Assembly: GCF_001856665.1 (NCBI RefSeq)
Contig: NZ_CP017781.1
Coordinates: forward strand, 1,893,501 to 1,957,500
Length of the DNA: 64,000 bases
Direction of reading: 5' to 3'
Source of the DNA: Rhodobacter xanthinilyticus
GTDB lineage: Bacteria > Pseudomonadota > Alphaproteobacteria > Rhodobacterales > Rhodobacteraceae
Of the stretch, positions 30,576 through 39,784 are shown piece after piece (position 1 is the stretch's first letter; the number at the start of each line of letters is the position of its first letter). Both the position numbers and the translations under genes were made by a program. The notes below the pieces were generated by a model, which was given only the letters and a program-made list of their open reading frames with translations, ran no database searches and was not told the DNA's origin.

Positions 30576-31564
30576 CCCCGCCCCCCCTCGCGCGGCGCTG
30601 GATCGAGACCTTCCTCGAGGCGATGGCCGCCGAAGCGGGCGCGGCGCGCAACACGCTCCTCGCCTATGCCCGTGATCTGGAGGATTTCGCGGGCTTTGCC
30701 GCCCACAAGGGCCTCGAGTTCGCGACGCTCACCCAGGACGATATCGAGAGCTACCTGATCCGCTGCGAGGCCGAGGGCCTTGGCCCCGCGACCCGCGCGC
30801 GCCGCCTCTCGGCGATCCGCCAGCTCTTCCGCTTCGCCTATGAGGAGGGCTGGCGCGCCGAGGATCCGGCGATCCGGCTCAAGGGCCCGGGCAAGCCCGC
30901 GCGCCTGCCCAAGGTGCTCTCGCGCTCCGAGGTCGAGGCGATCCTGGCTCAGGCGCAGGAGCACGGCCGCTCGGCCGCCGAACAGGCGAGGAACCGCGCG
31001 CTGCTTGAGCTTCTCTACGCCACCGGCATGCGGGTGAGCGAGCTCGTCGGATTGCCGGTGGCGGCCGCGCGCGGCAATCCGCAGGTGCTCCTGATCCGCG
31101 GCAAGGGCGGCAAGGAGCGGATCGTGCCGCTGACCGCCCCGGCCCGCGCGGCGCTGGCCGACTGGCTCGCGCTGCGCGACGCGGCCGAGGAAGAGGCCCG
31201 CCTCGCCCGCCGCATCCCGCCCTCGCGCTATCTCTTCCCCTCCTCGGGCAAGGAGGGCCATGTCACCCGCCAGGCCTTCGCGGTGCTGCTCAAGGGCCTC
31301 GCGCTCGCAGCCGGGATCGCGCCCGCGCGGGTCTCGCCGCATGTGCTGCGCCACGCCTTCGCGACCCATCTTCTCGAAGGCGGCGCCGATCTGCGCGCGA
31401 TCCAGACGCTGCTCGGCCACGCCGATCTCTCCACCACCGAGATCTATACCCATGTGCTCGACGCCCATCTCAAGGCGCTGGTGCTCGACCATCACCCGCT
31501 CGCGCGCGCCCCCGCCCCTGAACCCGCGCCCGCGCCCGAGCCCGCCCCCCGCAAACCCTCTTGA
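30572..31564 (+). CDS. xerD: Site-specific tyrosine recombinase XerD
   Basis: With XerC, resolves chromosome dimers at dif. The protein has 330 residues, about 25 longer than usual because of a proline/alanine-glutamate tail (PAPEPAPAPEPAP). The N-terminal SAM-like core-binding domain contains RNTLLAYARDLEDF. In the catalytic domain, Arg154 (ATGMRVSEL), Lys in GKGGKERIVPL, the HVLRHAFATHLLEGG box and nucleophile Tyr292 (EIYTHV) are all present. It overlaps the upstream exported-protein gene by 4 bases. The context (no phage or integron genes) supports the housekeeping XerD rather than an integrase. Confidence 0.93.
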   Translation: MTPPPLARRWIETFLEAMAAEAGAARNTLLAYARDLEDFAGFAAHKGLEFATLTQDDIESYLIRCEAEGLGPATRARRLSAIRQLFRFAYEEGWRAEDPAIRLKGPGKPARLPKVLSRSEVEAILAQAQEHGRSAAEQARNRALLELLYATGMRVSELVGLPVAAARGNPQVLLIRGKGGKERIVPLTAPARAALADWLALRDAAEEEARLARRIPPSRYLFPSSGKEGHVTRQAFAVLLKGLALAAGIAPARVSPHVLRHAFATHLLEGGADLRAIQTLLGHADLSTTEIYTHVLDAHLKALVLDHHPLARAPAPEPAPAPEPAPRKPS

Positions 31565-31596
31565 ACTCGCCGCGGGCCTTGCCCAGATTGAGCGCC

Positions 31597-32913
31597 ATGG
31601 ATACCACCGTTCTCGACACCTCCTTCTGGCTCACCGCCGCCGGAATCCTCGCCCTTCTGGGCTTTTCGGCGTTTTTCTCGGGCTCCGAGACCGCGCTCAC
31701 CGCCGCCTCGCGGGCGAAACTGCGCGCCGGCGCCGACAAGGGCGAGACCGGCGCGACCGCCGCGCTCGAGGTCACCGAGGATAGCGAGCGGCTGATCGGC
31801 GCGGTGCTTTTGGGCAACAACGTCGTCAACATCCTCTCCGCCTCGCTCGCCACCTCGCTGCTCACCCAGCTCTTCGGCAATTCGGGCGTGGCGCTGGCGA
31901 CGCTGGTGATGACGGTGCTCGTGCTGATCTTCGCCGAGGTGCTGCCGAAAACCTATGCGATCTCGCAGCCCGAAGCGGTCGCGGCGCGGGTCGCGCTGCC
32001 GATCCGCTGGGTGATCCGGCTGCTCTCGCCGCTCGTCGCGGTGGTGCGGCTGGTGGTGCGGGGGCTCCTCTTCATCCTCGGCCAGCGGATCGAGGCGGGC
32101 CAGCACATGTTCTCGATTCATGACGAGATCATGGGCGCGCTCGCGATCGGCACCTCGGAGGGCACGGTCGACAAGGAAGACCGCGACCGGCTGATCGGCG
32201 CGCTCGATCTGGGCAACCGCACCGTCGAGGAGATCATGCTCCACCGCAGCCAGATCGAGATGCTCGACGCCGAGGCCGCGCCCGATGTGATCCTGACGGC
32301 GGTGCTGAACTCGCCCCATACGCGGCTGCCGCTCTACAAGGGCGAGCGCGAGAATGTCATCGGCGTGATCCACGCCAAGGACCTGCTGCGCGCGGTCGAA
32401 CGCTTCCTGCGCACCGGCGACGGCAACCTCGACAGCGTCGCCGATCTCGACATCACCAAGGTGATGATGAAACCCTATTTCATCCCCGAGACGACGCCGC
32501 TCGACGAGCAGATGCGCGAATTTCTCAAGCGGCGCACGCATTTCGCGCTAGTCGTCGATGAATATGGCGATCTGAAGGGGTTGCTCACGCTCGAGGATAT
32601 CCTCGAGGAGATCGTCGGCGAGATCACCGATGAATTCGACCCGAAGGCCGAGCGGATGCTCAAACCCACCGAAAGCGGCGATTACCTCGTCGAAGGCGCG
32701 ATGACGATCCGCGATCTGAACCGCGAGACGGATTGGACGCTGCCCGATGAGGAGGCGAACACCATCGCGGGCCTCGTCATCCATGAGGCGCAAACGATCC
32801 CCGAGGCGGGGCAGGTCTTTGCCTTCCATGGCTTCCGCTTCGAGGTGATGGAGCGCAAGGACAACCGGATCACCAAACTCAAGATCCGCCCGCTCGCGCC
32901 GCTCGCCCCCTGA
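31597..32913 (+). CDS. CNNM/CorC-type transporter or efflux protein (HlyC/CorC family)
   Basis: A 438-residue membrane protein with three domains. An N-terminal DUF21/CNNM domain (about 1-190) has several transmembrane helices and the conserved FFSGSETALTAASRAKL. Tandem CBS domains (about 205-330) include VDEYGDLKGLLTLEDILEEIVGEI. A C-terminal CorC_HlyC domain ends it. Family members are implicated in magnesium or cobalt handling. The ATG at 31597 fits the family start. It follows xerD by 32 bases on the same strand. The older name 'hemolysin' is not supported by any toxin feature. Confidence 0.92.
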   Translation: MDTTVLDTSFWLTAAGILALLGFSAFFSGSETALTAASRAKLRAGADKGETGATAALEVTEDSERLIGAVLLGNNVVNILSASLATSLLTQLFGNSGVALATLVMTVLVLIFAEVLPKTYAISQPEAVAARVALPIRWVIRLLSPLVAVVRLVVRGLLFILGQRIEAGQHMFSIHDEIMGALAIGTSEGTVDKEDRDRLIGALDLGNRTVEEIMLHRSQIEMLDAEAAPDVILTAVLNSPHTRLPLYKGERENVIGVIHAKDLLRAVERFLRTGDGNLDSVADLDITKVMMKPYFIPETTPLDEQMREFLKRRTHFALVVDEYGDLKGLLTLEDILEEIVGEITDEFDPKAERMLKPTESGDYLVEGAMTIRDLNRETDWTLPDEEANTIAGLVIHEAQTIPEAGQVFAFHGFRFEVMERKDNRITKLKIRPLAPLAP

Positions 32914-32931
32914 CCCGCCGCGCAGGGGGCG

Positions 32932-33057
32932 CTGCCCCCTCTGCCTTCGGCATTCACCCCCGGGATATTTTCGGCAAGATGAAGGGATTGATTTCATCTT
33001 GCCCGAAATATCCCGGGGGGTGAGGGCGCAGCCCGAGGGGGGCGGCGCCCCCCTGCC
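32932..33057. repeat. Paired inverted intergenic palindromic element (copy D, best copy)
   Basis: Arms 32957-32983 and 32993-33019 are inverted copies matching at 25 of 27 positions, separated by only 9 bases, so a very stable hairpin is expected. The right half-core is TTCATCTTGCCCGAAATATC. Outer arms are GGGGGCGCTGCCCCC on the left and GGGGGGCGGCGCCCCCC on the right. It occupies the junction of the convergent CNNM gene and mfd. Confidence 0.9.
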
Positions 33058-33063
33058 CGGTCC

Positions 33064-36000
33064 TCAGCTTTTCGCAGCCTTCTTCGCCTCGATGACCTTC
33101 TCGGCCAGATCCTTGGCGATCGCGAAAGCGCCCTTGATCTTCTCGGCATCCGAGGACCAATCGCGCTGCACCACCACCTTGTTGCCGGCGATCTTGGCCT
33201 GGCCGCGCTGGGCTTGCAGGAATTCGACGAGCCCCGCCGGGTTGGGGAACTTGTCGGCGTGGAACTGCACCGTGGCGCCTTTCGGCCCGGCATCCATCCG
33301 CGCGATATGGGCGCGTTTGCACATCGCCTTGATCCGCACGACGAGGAGCAGCGTGTTGACCTCTTTGGGCAGCTCCCCGAAGCGGTCGATGAGTTCGGCG
33401 GCGAAGCCCTCCAGCTCGACCTTGGTGGTCAGCCCCGAGAGCCGCCGGTAAAGCCCCAGCCGCACATCGAGATCGGGCACATAGGCCTCGGGGATCATCA
33501 CCGGCACGCCAAGGTTGATCTGCGGCGACCATTCGCCATCCTCGGCCATCTCGGTCAGCTCGCCCGATTTCAGCTTGGCGATCGTCTCCTCGAGCATCGC
33601 CTGATAGAGCTCGTAGCCCACTTCCTTGATATGGCCCGATTGTTCCTCGCCTAGAAGATTGCCCGCGCCGCGCAGATCGAGGTCCTGGCTGGCCAGATTG
33701 AACCCCGCGCCGAGGCTGTCGAGCGAGCCCAGAAGCCGCAGCCGCTTGGTCGCCTGCGGGGTGAGCGGCATCCGCGGTTTCGTGGTCAGATAGCAATAGG
33801 CGCGCAACTTCGAGCGCCCGACCCGGCCGCGGATCTGGTAGAGCTGCGACAGGCCGAACATATCGGCGCGGTGCACGATCATCGTATTCGCGGTCGGGAT
33901 ATCGAGGCCGCTTTCCACGATCGTGGTGGCCAAAAGCACATCGGCCTTGCCGTCGTAAAACGCGTTCATCCGCTCATCGAGCTCGCCCGCCGCCATCTGG
34001 CCATGGGCGACCATATAGCTCACCTCGGGCACATGGGTTTTCAGGAACTCCTCGACCTCGGCGAGATCGGTGATCCGCGGCACCACATAGAAGCTCTGCC
34101 CGCCGCGGAAGCGTTCGCGCAAGAGCGCCTCGCGGATCGTGACGGTATCGAACTCGCTCACATAGGTGCGGATCGCGAGCCGGTCGACCGGCGGCGTGCC
34201 GATGATCGAGAGATCCCGCACACCGGTCAGCGACAGTTGCAGCGTCCGCGGGATCGGCGTCGCGGTGAGCGTCAGCACATGGATCTCGGAGCGCATCTCT
34301 TTCAGCCGCTCCTTGTGGTTGACGCCGAAATGCTGCTCCTCGTCGATGATCAGCAGGCCGAGGTTGCGGAATTTCACCGCCTTGGCGAGCACCGCATGGG
34401 TGCCGATCACGATATCGACCGAGCCCTCGGCGAGGCCCGCGCGGGTCTCGGCGGCGGCTTTGGCCGAGACAAAGCGCGACAGCGGCCGGACATTGACCGC
34501 GGTGCCGCGGAAGCGCTCGGCGAAGGTCTTGTAATGCTGGCGCGCGAGCAGCGTGGTCGGCGCGATCACCGCCACCTGCACCCCCGAGACCGCCGCGATG
34601 AAAGCCGCGCGCATCGCGACCTCGGTCTTGCCAAAGCCCACATCGCCCACCACGAGCCGGTCCATCGGCCGCCCCGTGCCCAGATCGCTCACCACATCGT
34701 CGATCGCGCTGAGCTGGTCCTCGGTCTCGCTATAGGGGAAGCGCGCGGCGAAGGCCTCCCATTCGTGATGCGGCGCCTCGAGGATCGGGGCTGCGCGCAA
34801 CAGCCGCTCGGCCGCGATCCGCATGAGTTTATCGGCGATCTGGCGGATCCGCTCCTTGAGCCGCGCCTTCTTCGCCTGCCAGGCGCCGCCGCCGAGCTTG
34901 TCAAGCAGCCCCTCCTCATGGCCATAGCGGCTCAGAAGCTCGATATTCACCACCGGCAGATAGAGCCGATCGCCGCCCGCATATTCCAAAAGCACACAAT
35001 CGAGCGGCGCGCCGAGCGCCGAGACCGTCTCGAGCCCCTTGTAGCGCCCGACCCCGTGATCGACATGGACGACGAGATCGCCGGGCGTGAGGCTCTGCGC
35101 CTCGGTCAGGAAATTCTCCGCCTTGCGCTTTTTCTTCGGGCGGCTGACGAGCCGGTCGCCGAGCACATCCTGCTCGGAGATGACGGTGAGCCCGCCCGCC
35201 GCGCGCTCGACCTCGAAGCCCGCGTCGAGCGGCCAGACCGCGAGGTTCACGCCGGGCCCGATCTCGCGCGCGTCGCGAATGGCGCGCGCGCCGCTCAGCC
35301 CCTCATCCTCCAAAAGCCCCTTCAGACGCTCGCGCGCGCCCTCCGACCAGCTCGCGACGACCACCGGGCCAAGCGCGAGCTGTTTGAGAAGATGATCCTT
35401 CAACGCCCCGAAAAGGCTCACATTTTCAAGCTGCCGCTCGGGCGCGAAATTGCGCCCGATGCGCCCGCCCGCATCGACGACCCCGGGCCCGGGCGGGGCG
35501 CGCAGGATCTGGAGCTGCAACACCCGCCGGGGCGCGAGCGCCGCCCCCCAGGCCGCCTCGTCGAGATAGAGAAGCTCGGGCGGCGCGGGTTTGTAGACGC
35601 TGTCGAGCCGGTCGCGCCGGCTCATCGCCTCGCGGCGCGTATCATATTGATCGGCGATGCCTTCCCAGCGCGAGATCCGCTGCGGGCCGGTCTGGTCATC
35701 CAAGAGCACCGCCGCCTCGGGGAGATAGTCGAAAATCGTCTCGAGCCGGTCATGGAAGAAGCCCAGCCAATGCTCCATCCCCGCATGTTTGCGCCCCGCC
35801 GAGACCGCCTCGTAAAGCGGATCCTCCGCGCCGCCCGCGCCGAATTCGACCCGGTAATTCTGGCGAAACCGGCTGATCGAGGCCTCGTCGAGGATCACCT
35901 CGCTGACCGGGGCGAGCTCGATCGCGGTGAGCTTTTCGGTGGTGCGCTGGCTCACCGGGTCGAAGCGGCGCGCCCCGTCGAGCACATCGCCGAAGAGATC

Positions 36001-36513
36001 AAGCCGCACCGGGCCGGATTCGCCGGGCGGGAAAATGTCGATGATGCCGCCGCGCACCGCGTAATCGCCGGGCTCGGAGACGGTCGAGGCCGGCGAGAAG
36101 CCCATCCGCGCGAGAAACTGGCGCAGCCGCGCCTCGTCGATCCGCCCGCCGACGCGCGCGGTGAAGCTCGCCCCCGCGACGGTGGCGCGCGCGGGCACGC
36201 GCTGCATCGCGGCCGAGAGCGTGGTCAAGAGCACAAACGGCCCCGGCACGCCCGCGCTGAGCGCGGCCAAGGTCGCCATCCGGGTCGCCGAAATATCGGG
36301 GTTGGGCGAGACCCGGTCATAGGGCAGACAATCCCAGCCCGGAAAATTCAGCACCACCGCCTCGGGCGCGAAAAACGCCAAGGCCGCCCGCATCGCCTCG
36401 AGCCGGCGATCATCGCGCGCGACATGGATCACCGGCTGGCCCTTGGCCAATTCCTGCGCGATCAGCCGCGCATCAAACCCCTCGGGCGCGCCGGAATAGA
36501 GAAAATGCGCCAT
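33064..36513 (-). CDS. mfd: Transcription-repair coupling factor Mfd
   Basis: DNA translocase that removes RNA polymerase stalled at lesions and recruits UvrA. The 1149-residue length is typical. In order: a UvrB-like damage-recognition homology module (residues 1-350), the RNA-polymerase-interacting CarD-like domain (about 460-560; LVVHVDHGVGRYKGLE), a RecG-like helicase with Walker A VGDVGFGKTEVAMRAAF and box DEEQHFGV, motif TATPIPRTLQLSLTG and GRVGRS, and a C-terminal TRCF domain. The ATG at 36513 has GAGG five bases upstream; GTG 36516 is the alternative. The upstream membrane-protein gene ends 7 bases away. Confidence 0.96.
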   Translation of the reverse strand: MAHFLYSGAPEGFDARLIAQELAKGQPVIHVARDDRRLEAMRAALAFFAPEAVVLNFPGWDCLPYDRVSPNPDISATRMATLAALSAGVPGPFVLLTTLSAAMQRVPARATVAGASFTARVGGRIDEARLRQFLARMGFSPASTVSEPGDYAVRGGIIDIFPPGESGPVRLDLFGDVLDGARRFDPVSQRTTEKLTAIELAPVSEVILDEASISRFRQNYRVEFGAGGAEDPLYEAVSAGRKHAGMEHWLGFFHDRLETIFDYLPEAAVLLDDQTGPQRISRWEGIADQYDTRREAMSRRDRLDSVYKPAPPELLYLDEAAWGAALAPRRVLQLQILRAPPGPGVVDAGGRIGRNFAPERQLENVSLFGALKDHLLKQLALGPVVVASWSEGARERLKGLLEDEGLSGARAIRDAREIGPGVNLAVWPLDAGFEVERAAGGLTVISEQDVLGDRLVSRPKKKRKAENFLTEAQSLTPGDLVVHVDHGVGRYKGLETVSALGAPLDCVLLEYAGGDRLYLPVVNIELLSRYGHEEGLLDKLGGGAWQAKKARLKERIRQIADKLMRIAAERLLRAAPILEAPHHEWEAFAARFPYSETEDQLSAIDDVVSDLGTGRPMDRLVVGDVGFGKTEVAMRAAFIAAVSGVQVAVIAPTTLLARQHYKTFAERFRGTAVNVRPLSRFVSAKAAAETRAGLAEGSVDIVIGTHAVLAKAVKFRNLGLLIIDEEQHFGVNHKERLKEMRSEIHVLTLTATPIPRTLQLSLTGVRDLSIIGTPPVDRLAIRTYVSEFDTVTIREALLRERFRGGQSFYVVPRITDLAEVEEFLKTHVPEVSYMVAHGQMAAGELDERMNAFYDGKADVLLATTIVESGLDIPTANTMIVHRADMFGLSQLYQIRGRVGRSKLRAYCYLTTKPRMPLTPQATKRLRLLGSLDSLGAGFNLASQDLDLRGAGNLLGEEQSGHIKEVGYELYQAMLEETIAKLKSGELTEMAEDGEWSPQINLGVPVMIPEAYVPDLDVRLGLYRRLSGLTTKVELEGFAAELIDRFGELPKEVNTLLLVVRIKAMCKRAHIARMDAGPKGATVQFHADKFPNPAGLVEFLQAQRGQAKIAGNKVVVQRDWSSDAEKIKGAFAIAKDLAEKVIEAKKAAKS

Positions 36514-36520
36514 CACCGCC

Positions 36521-37060
36521 TCAATGAATCCCGAAACTGGAGAGCCGCAGGTTCTGCATCATCCCCCAGAAGGCGGTCGCGGTGATCGCCGCGATGCCGA
36601 TCAGCTGGATGCGGAAGCGGTGGTGGGTGAGCGCCTCGGCCACCGCCTCGGGGCGCGGCGCGGCGGCCAGAACCGGCGCGAGCCGCGCCGCGGCGCGCAG
36701 GCTGATCAGCCAGACCACCGCGAGCGGCACGAGGATCAGCGCGAGCGCCTGGGCGAACTCCATGTCATAGCCAAAGCCGAGCACGACGAGCACGCTCAGC
36801 ACGAAGGGAATCACCACCGCGAGCACCATGCCCGCCTCGCGCCCGATGCCCAGCAGCCGCTCGGTCGAGATCCGCGTCTGATCGAGCAGCGCCTCGGCCG
36901 AGGCCCCGCCCCGCCGGCGCGCGCGCAGCACCATGTCAAACGGCACGCCGAGCACCCAATGCGAGGCCGTCGACCAGGTCACGGCGAGCGCGATCCAATA
37001 CCAGAGGTTGGAAAACGACCGCATGTCGATCAGCGAAAGGAGGATATTGAGGATCTGCAC
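36521..37060 (-). CDS. Four-helix membrane protein (often labelled 'component of SufBCD complex')
   Basis: About 179 residues with four hydrophobic segments: WYWIALAVTWSTASHWVLGV, AGMVLAVVIPFVLSVLVVLG, ALALILVPLAVVWLISL and IGIAAITATAFWGMMQNL. As I recall, homologues in Rhodobacteraceae carry the label 'component of SufBCD complex', but nothing in the sequence supports a role in Fe-S assembly. Homologues usually have a short stretch ending LIDMRSFSNLWYW, so GTG 37060 is preferred over ATG 37024. It lies 7 bases before mfd and is divergent from hemB. Confidence 0.75.
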   Translation of the reverse strand: MQILNILLSLIDMRSFSNLWYWIALAVTWSTASHWVLGVPFDMVLRARRRGGASAEALLDQTRISTERLLGIGREAGMVLAVVIPFVLSVLVVLGFGYDMEFAQALALILVPLAVVWLISLRAAARLAPVLAAAPRPEAVAEALTHHRFRIQLIGIAAITATAFWGMMQNLRLSSFGIH

Positions 37061-37193
37061 CTGAGCGTCCGCGAGAGTGATTTGCGCCAGACTAGACCAA
37101 AGCCGGGGCGGCTCCAACCCGCTCCCAGCACGGTTTGACTTGCCGCCTCCGCCGATCCGTGGCACCCCAAGGCCAAGCCAGAGGAGTGAGCCC

Positions 37194-38192
37194 ATGCATC
37201 CGATCCTTCCGCCCTTCCCGACGACCCGCCTGCGCCGCATGCGCCGCACCGAGGCGCTGCGCGATCTGGCGCAGGAGCACCGGCTCTCGGTCAAGGATCT
37301 GATCTGGCCGATCTTCATCACCGATGTCGCGGGCGCCGATTGCGAGATCGCCTCGATGCCGGGGGTGATGCGCCTCACGCTTTCGGGCGCGGTGCGCGCC
37401 GCCGAAGAGGCCGCGCGCCTCGGGATCCCGGCGATCTGCCTCTTCCCCTATACCGACCCGGCCGAGAAGACCGAGGGCTGCGAAATGGCCTGGAACCCGG
37501 AGAATATCTCGAACCGGGTGATCCGCGCGATCAAGGCCGAGGTGCCCGAGATCGCGATCATGACCGATATCGCGCTCGACCCCTATAACGCCAACGGCCA
37601 TGACGGGCTGGTCCGCGACGGCGTGATCCTCAACGACGAAACCGTTGAATGTCTTGTGAAAATGGCGATCGCTCAGGCCGAGGCTGGCGCCGATATCCTC
37701 GGCCCCTCGGATATGATGGATGGCCGGATCGGCGCGATGCGCAGCGCACTCGAGGCCGCGGGCCACGCCGATGTCACGATCCTGAGCTATGCCGCGAAAT
37801 ATGCCTCGGCCTTCTATGGCCCCTTCCGCGACGCGGTCGGCGCCTCGGGCGCGCTCAAGGGCGACAAGAAGACCTATCAGATGAACCCGGCCAATTCCGA
37901 CGAGGCGATCCGGCTCGTCGCGCGCGATCTCGCGGAGGGCGCCGATATGGTCATGGTCAAACCCGGCATGCCCTATCTCGACATCGTGCGGCGCGTGAAG
38001 GAGAGCTTCGGCGTGCCGACCTATGCCTATCAGGTCTCGGGCGAATATGCGATGATCATGGCGGCGGTGAAGAACGGCTGGCTCGACCATGACAAGGTGA
38101 TGCTGGAGAGCCTGATGGCGTTCCGCCGGGCGGGCTGCGACGGGGTGCTGAGCTATTTCGCGCCCGCCGCGGCGCGGCTTCTGGGCGCCTGA
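37194..38192 (+). CDS. hemB: Delta-aminolevulinic acid dehydratase (porphobilinogen synthase)
   Basis: Condenses two 5-aminolevulinates to porphobilinogen for haem, bacteriochlorophyll and cobalamin. The 332-residue length is normal. Schiff-base lysines are Lys202 (YAAKYASAFYGPFRDA) and Lys256 (MVMVKPGMPYLD). The metal-binding region reads TDIALDPYNANGHDG, lacking the cysteine triad of zinc enzymes, as in magnesium/metal-variable HemB of Rhodobacter. The ATG at 37194 follows AGAGGAG. It is divergent from the membrane protein at 37060. Confidence 0.96.
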   Translation: MHPILPPFPTTRLRRMRRTEALRDLAQEHRLSVKDLIWPIFITDVAGADCEIASMPGVMRLTLSGAVRAAEEAARLGIPAICLFPYTDPAEKTEGCEMAWNPENISNRVIRAIKAEVPEIAIMTDIALDPYNANGHDGLVRDGVILNDETVECLVKMAIAQAEAGADILGPSDMMDGRIGAMRSALEAAGHADVTILSYAAKYASAFYGPFRDAVGASGALKGDKKTYQMNPANSDEAIRLVARDLAEGADMVMVKPGMPYLDIVRRVKESFGVPTYAYQVSGEYAMIMAAVKNGWLDHDKVMLESLMAFRRAGCDGVLSYFAPAAARLLGA

Positions 38193-38316
38193 GCGCGCCA
38201 CCGATCGGCAAGAGCCCGCCCGTCGCTCTCAAGAATGAGTGACAGGGCGCATAATCTTGCCTATAGTTTGTGCCAACGGGCGCGGATGACGCCCGATCAC
38301 AGGAGCGGAGCAGCAC

Positions 38317-38874
38317 ATGACGCATTTCACCAGACGCGGTCTTCTGGCCCTCGGCGGCGCGGGCTTGGGCCTTGCGGCCTGCGGCAACGGGGTCGGCAGC
38401 CAGGGCGCGGCACGGCTTGACGCCCGGGTCGATGCCACCCGCAACTACCTCCTTCAGAAATACCCCGGCACCGATACGCTGATGAACAAATCGGTGGGCG
38501 TGCTCTACATGCCGTTGATGACCGAAGCGGGCTTCGGGATCGGCGGCGCCTATGGGCGCGGCGCGCTGCGGATCAACAATGTCACGGTGGATTATTACTC
38601 CGCCGCCTCGGCCTCCTTCGGCTTCCAGATCGGCGCGCAGCAATATGCCCATGCGCTGTTCTTCATGACGCAAGAGGCGCTCGCCGATTTCCGCCGCAAC
38701 CCGGGCTGGGAGATGGGCGCGGATGCGCGCTATGCGCTGCCCGACCGCGGCGGCGCGATCGGCGCCGATACCACCACCTCGCTCGCGCCGGTGATCGCGC
38801 TGGTCTTCGGGCAATCGGGGCTGATCGCGGGGGCGACGCTCGCGGGCACCAAATATACCCGGATTATCCCGTAA
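38317..38874 (+). CDS. SYLF (Ysc84-like) domain lipoprotein
   Basis: A 185-residue exported protein. The N-terminus MTHFTRRGLLALGGAGLGLA ends in a lipobox-like LAACGN, with Cys21 or a near neighbour as the lipidated residue. The mature chain contains the SYLF-type core: KSVGVLYMPLMTEAGFGIGG, GFQIGAQQYAHALFFM and the repeated glycine-rich turns. SYLF proteins bind lipids in eukaryotes; bacterial members are uncharacterised envelope proteins. The ATG at 38317 follows GGAGCGG. It is monocistronic, convergent with the lytic transglycosylase gene. Confidence 0.85.
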   Translation: MTHFTRRGLLALGGAGLGLAACGNGVGSQGAARLDARVDATRNYLLQKYPGTDTLMNKSVGVLYMPLMTEAGFGIGGAYGRGALRINNVTVDYYSAASASFGFQIGAQQYAHALFFMTQEALADFRRNPGWEMGADARYALPDRGGAIGADTTTSLAPVIALVFGQSGLIAGATLAGTKYTRIIP

Positions 38875-38875
38875 A

Positions 38876-38910
38876 AACAAAAAGATGGCGCATGATCTTC
38901 ATGCGCCATC
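38876..38910 (-). terminator. Intrinsic terminator of the lytic transglycosylase gene
   Basis: Perfect 12-bp stem GATGGCGCATGA/TCATGCGCCATC (38884-38895 with 38899-38910), loop TCT. On the minus strand it is followed by TTTTTGTTTTT. The plus strand has no T-run, so it mainly serves the minus-strand gene. Confidence 0.88.
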
Positions 38911-38948
38911 CGAAGCTCGGCCCAGAACGGGTTGAACGAAAACGGAAA

Positions 38949-39557
38949 TCAGCTTCCGTAGATCACCCGCACATAATTCTTCGTCTCCGCATAGGGCGGG
39001 ATTCCGTTATATTTCTCAACGGCTTCCGGCCCGGCGTTATAGGCCGCGAGCGCATGGCGCCAATTGCCGAAGCGCTCATACATCCGCCGCAGATAGCGCG
39101 CGCCGCCCTCGAGGTTCTGCTTGGGGTCATTCGGGTTCACACCCAGAAGCGCCGCGGTTTCCGGCATCAGCTGCGCAAGCCCCGTCGCGCCCTTGGGCGA
39201 GACTGCCCCCGCATTCCAGCCGCTTTCCTGCTGCACAAGCCGCAAGAACAGATCCTCCGGCACCCCATGGCGCGCCGCCGCCGCCCGCGCGAGCGTCATA
39301 TATTCGCCGCGATAGGCGCCGCTGTAGCGCGGCAGAGCCGCCGCCGCCGTGACCTCGGCGCCGGCATTGGGCTTGAGCCGGCCGGAATTGGCGTATTGTT
39401 GCGAGGCGCGGCTGTCGAGAAGCTGCGTCTGGTTGCGAAACAGCAGCGCGCGCGATTTCGACGACGCGCCCTTCAGCGACAGGCCTTCAGCCATGACCCC
39501 CGCCGGCGCAAGCCCGACAGCCAGCCCCAGCACGATCCCACCGGCGAATTTCCGCAT
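38949..39557 (-). CDS. Lytic transglycosylase (SLT domain)
   Basis: Cleaves the beta-1,4 MurNAc-GlcNAc bond of peptidoglycan, forming 1,6-anhydroMurNAc. The protein has 202 residues. A signal peptide ([20 protein letters not shown], cleavage at VMA) is followed by a linker and a C-terminal SLT (goose-lysozyme-like) domain. The catalytic Glu is in [20 protein letters not shown], followed by [20 protein letters not shown] and [10 protein letters not shown]. The ATG at 39557 gives a clean signal peptide; GTG 39572 is the alternative. It is divergent from ssb. Confidence 0.93.
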   Translation of the reverse strand: MRKFAGGIVLGLAVGLAPAGVMAEGLSLKGASSKSRALLFRNQTQLLDSRASQQYANSGRLKPNAGAEVTAAAALPRYSGAYRGEYMTLARAAAARHGVPEDLFLRLVQQESGWNAGAVSPKGATGLAQLMPETAALLGVNPNDPKQNLEGGARYLRRMYERFGNWRHALAAYNAGPEAVEKYNGIPPYAETKNYVRVIYGS

Positions 39558-39784
39558 GCGTTCTCTACCCACAGCCCCAAACTCGCGCGACTATACGGGA
39601 TTTTTCGCGCCCTGAAAAGCCGCGAGACCAACGGGTTCCCTGGGGATTTTCCGCATCGGCAGGGTTTGGCTCACCGGCCCGGGCCGCGCCCCCTATGCCC
39701 CGGGCCGCACCTGCTTTATACCTCCCGGACAAGGTTCAGAATCGCCGCGCGCCCCTGCCGTGCGGCTCAATCGGCGGAGGAAGC

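Noticed and set aside
30572-31564. Tyrosine recombinase as evidence of an integrated element
   Set aside because: Housekeeping XerD features, coupled upstream genes, no att-like direct repeats, tRNA or phage genes nearby.
31597-32913. 'Hemolysin' label for the CorC/HlyC-type gene
   Set aside because: CNNM plus CBS plus CorC_HlyC domain order indicates a metal-handling membrane protein; no toxin feature.
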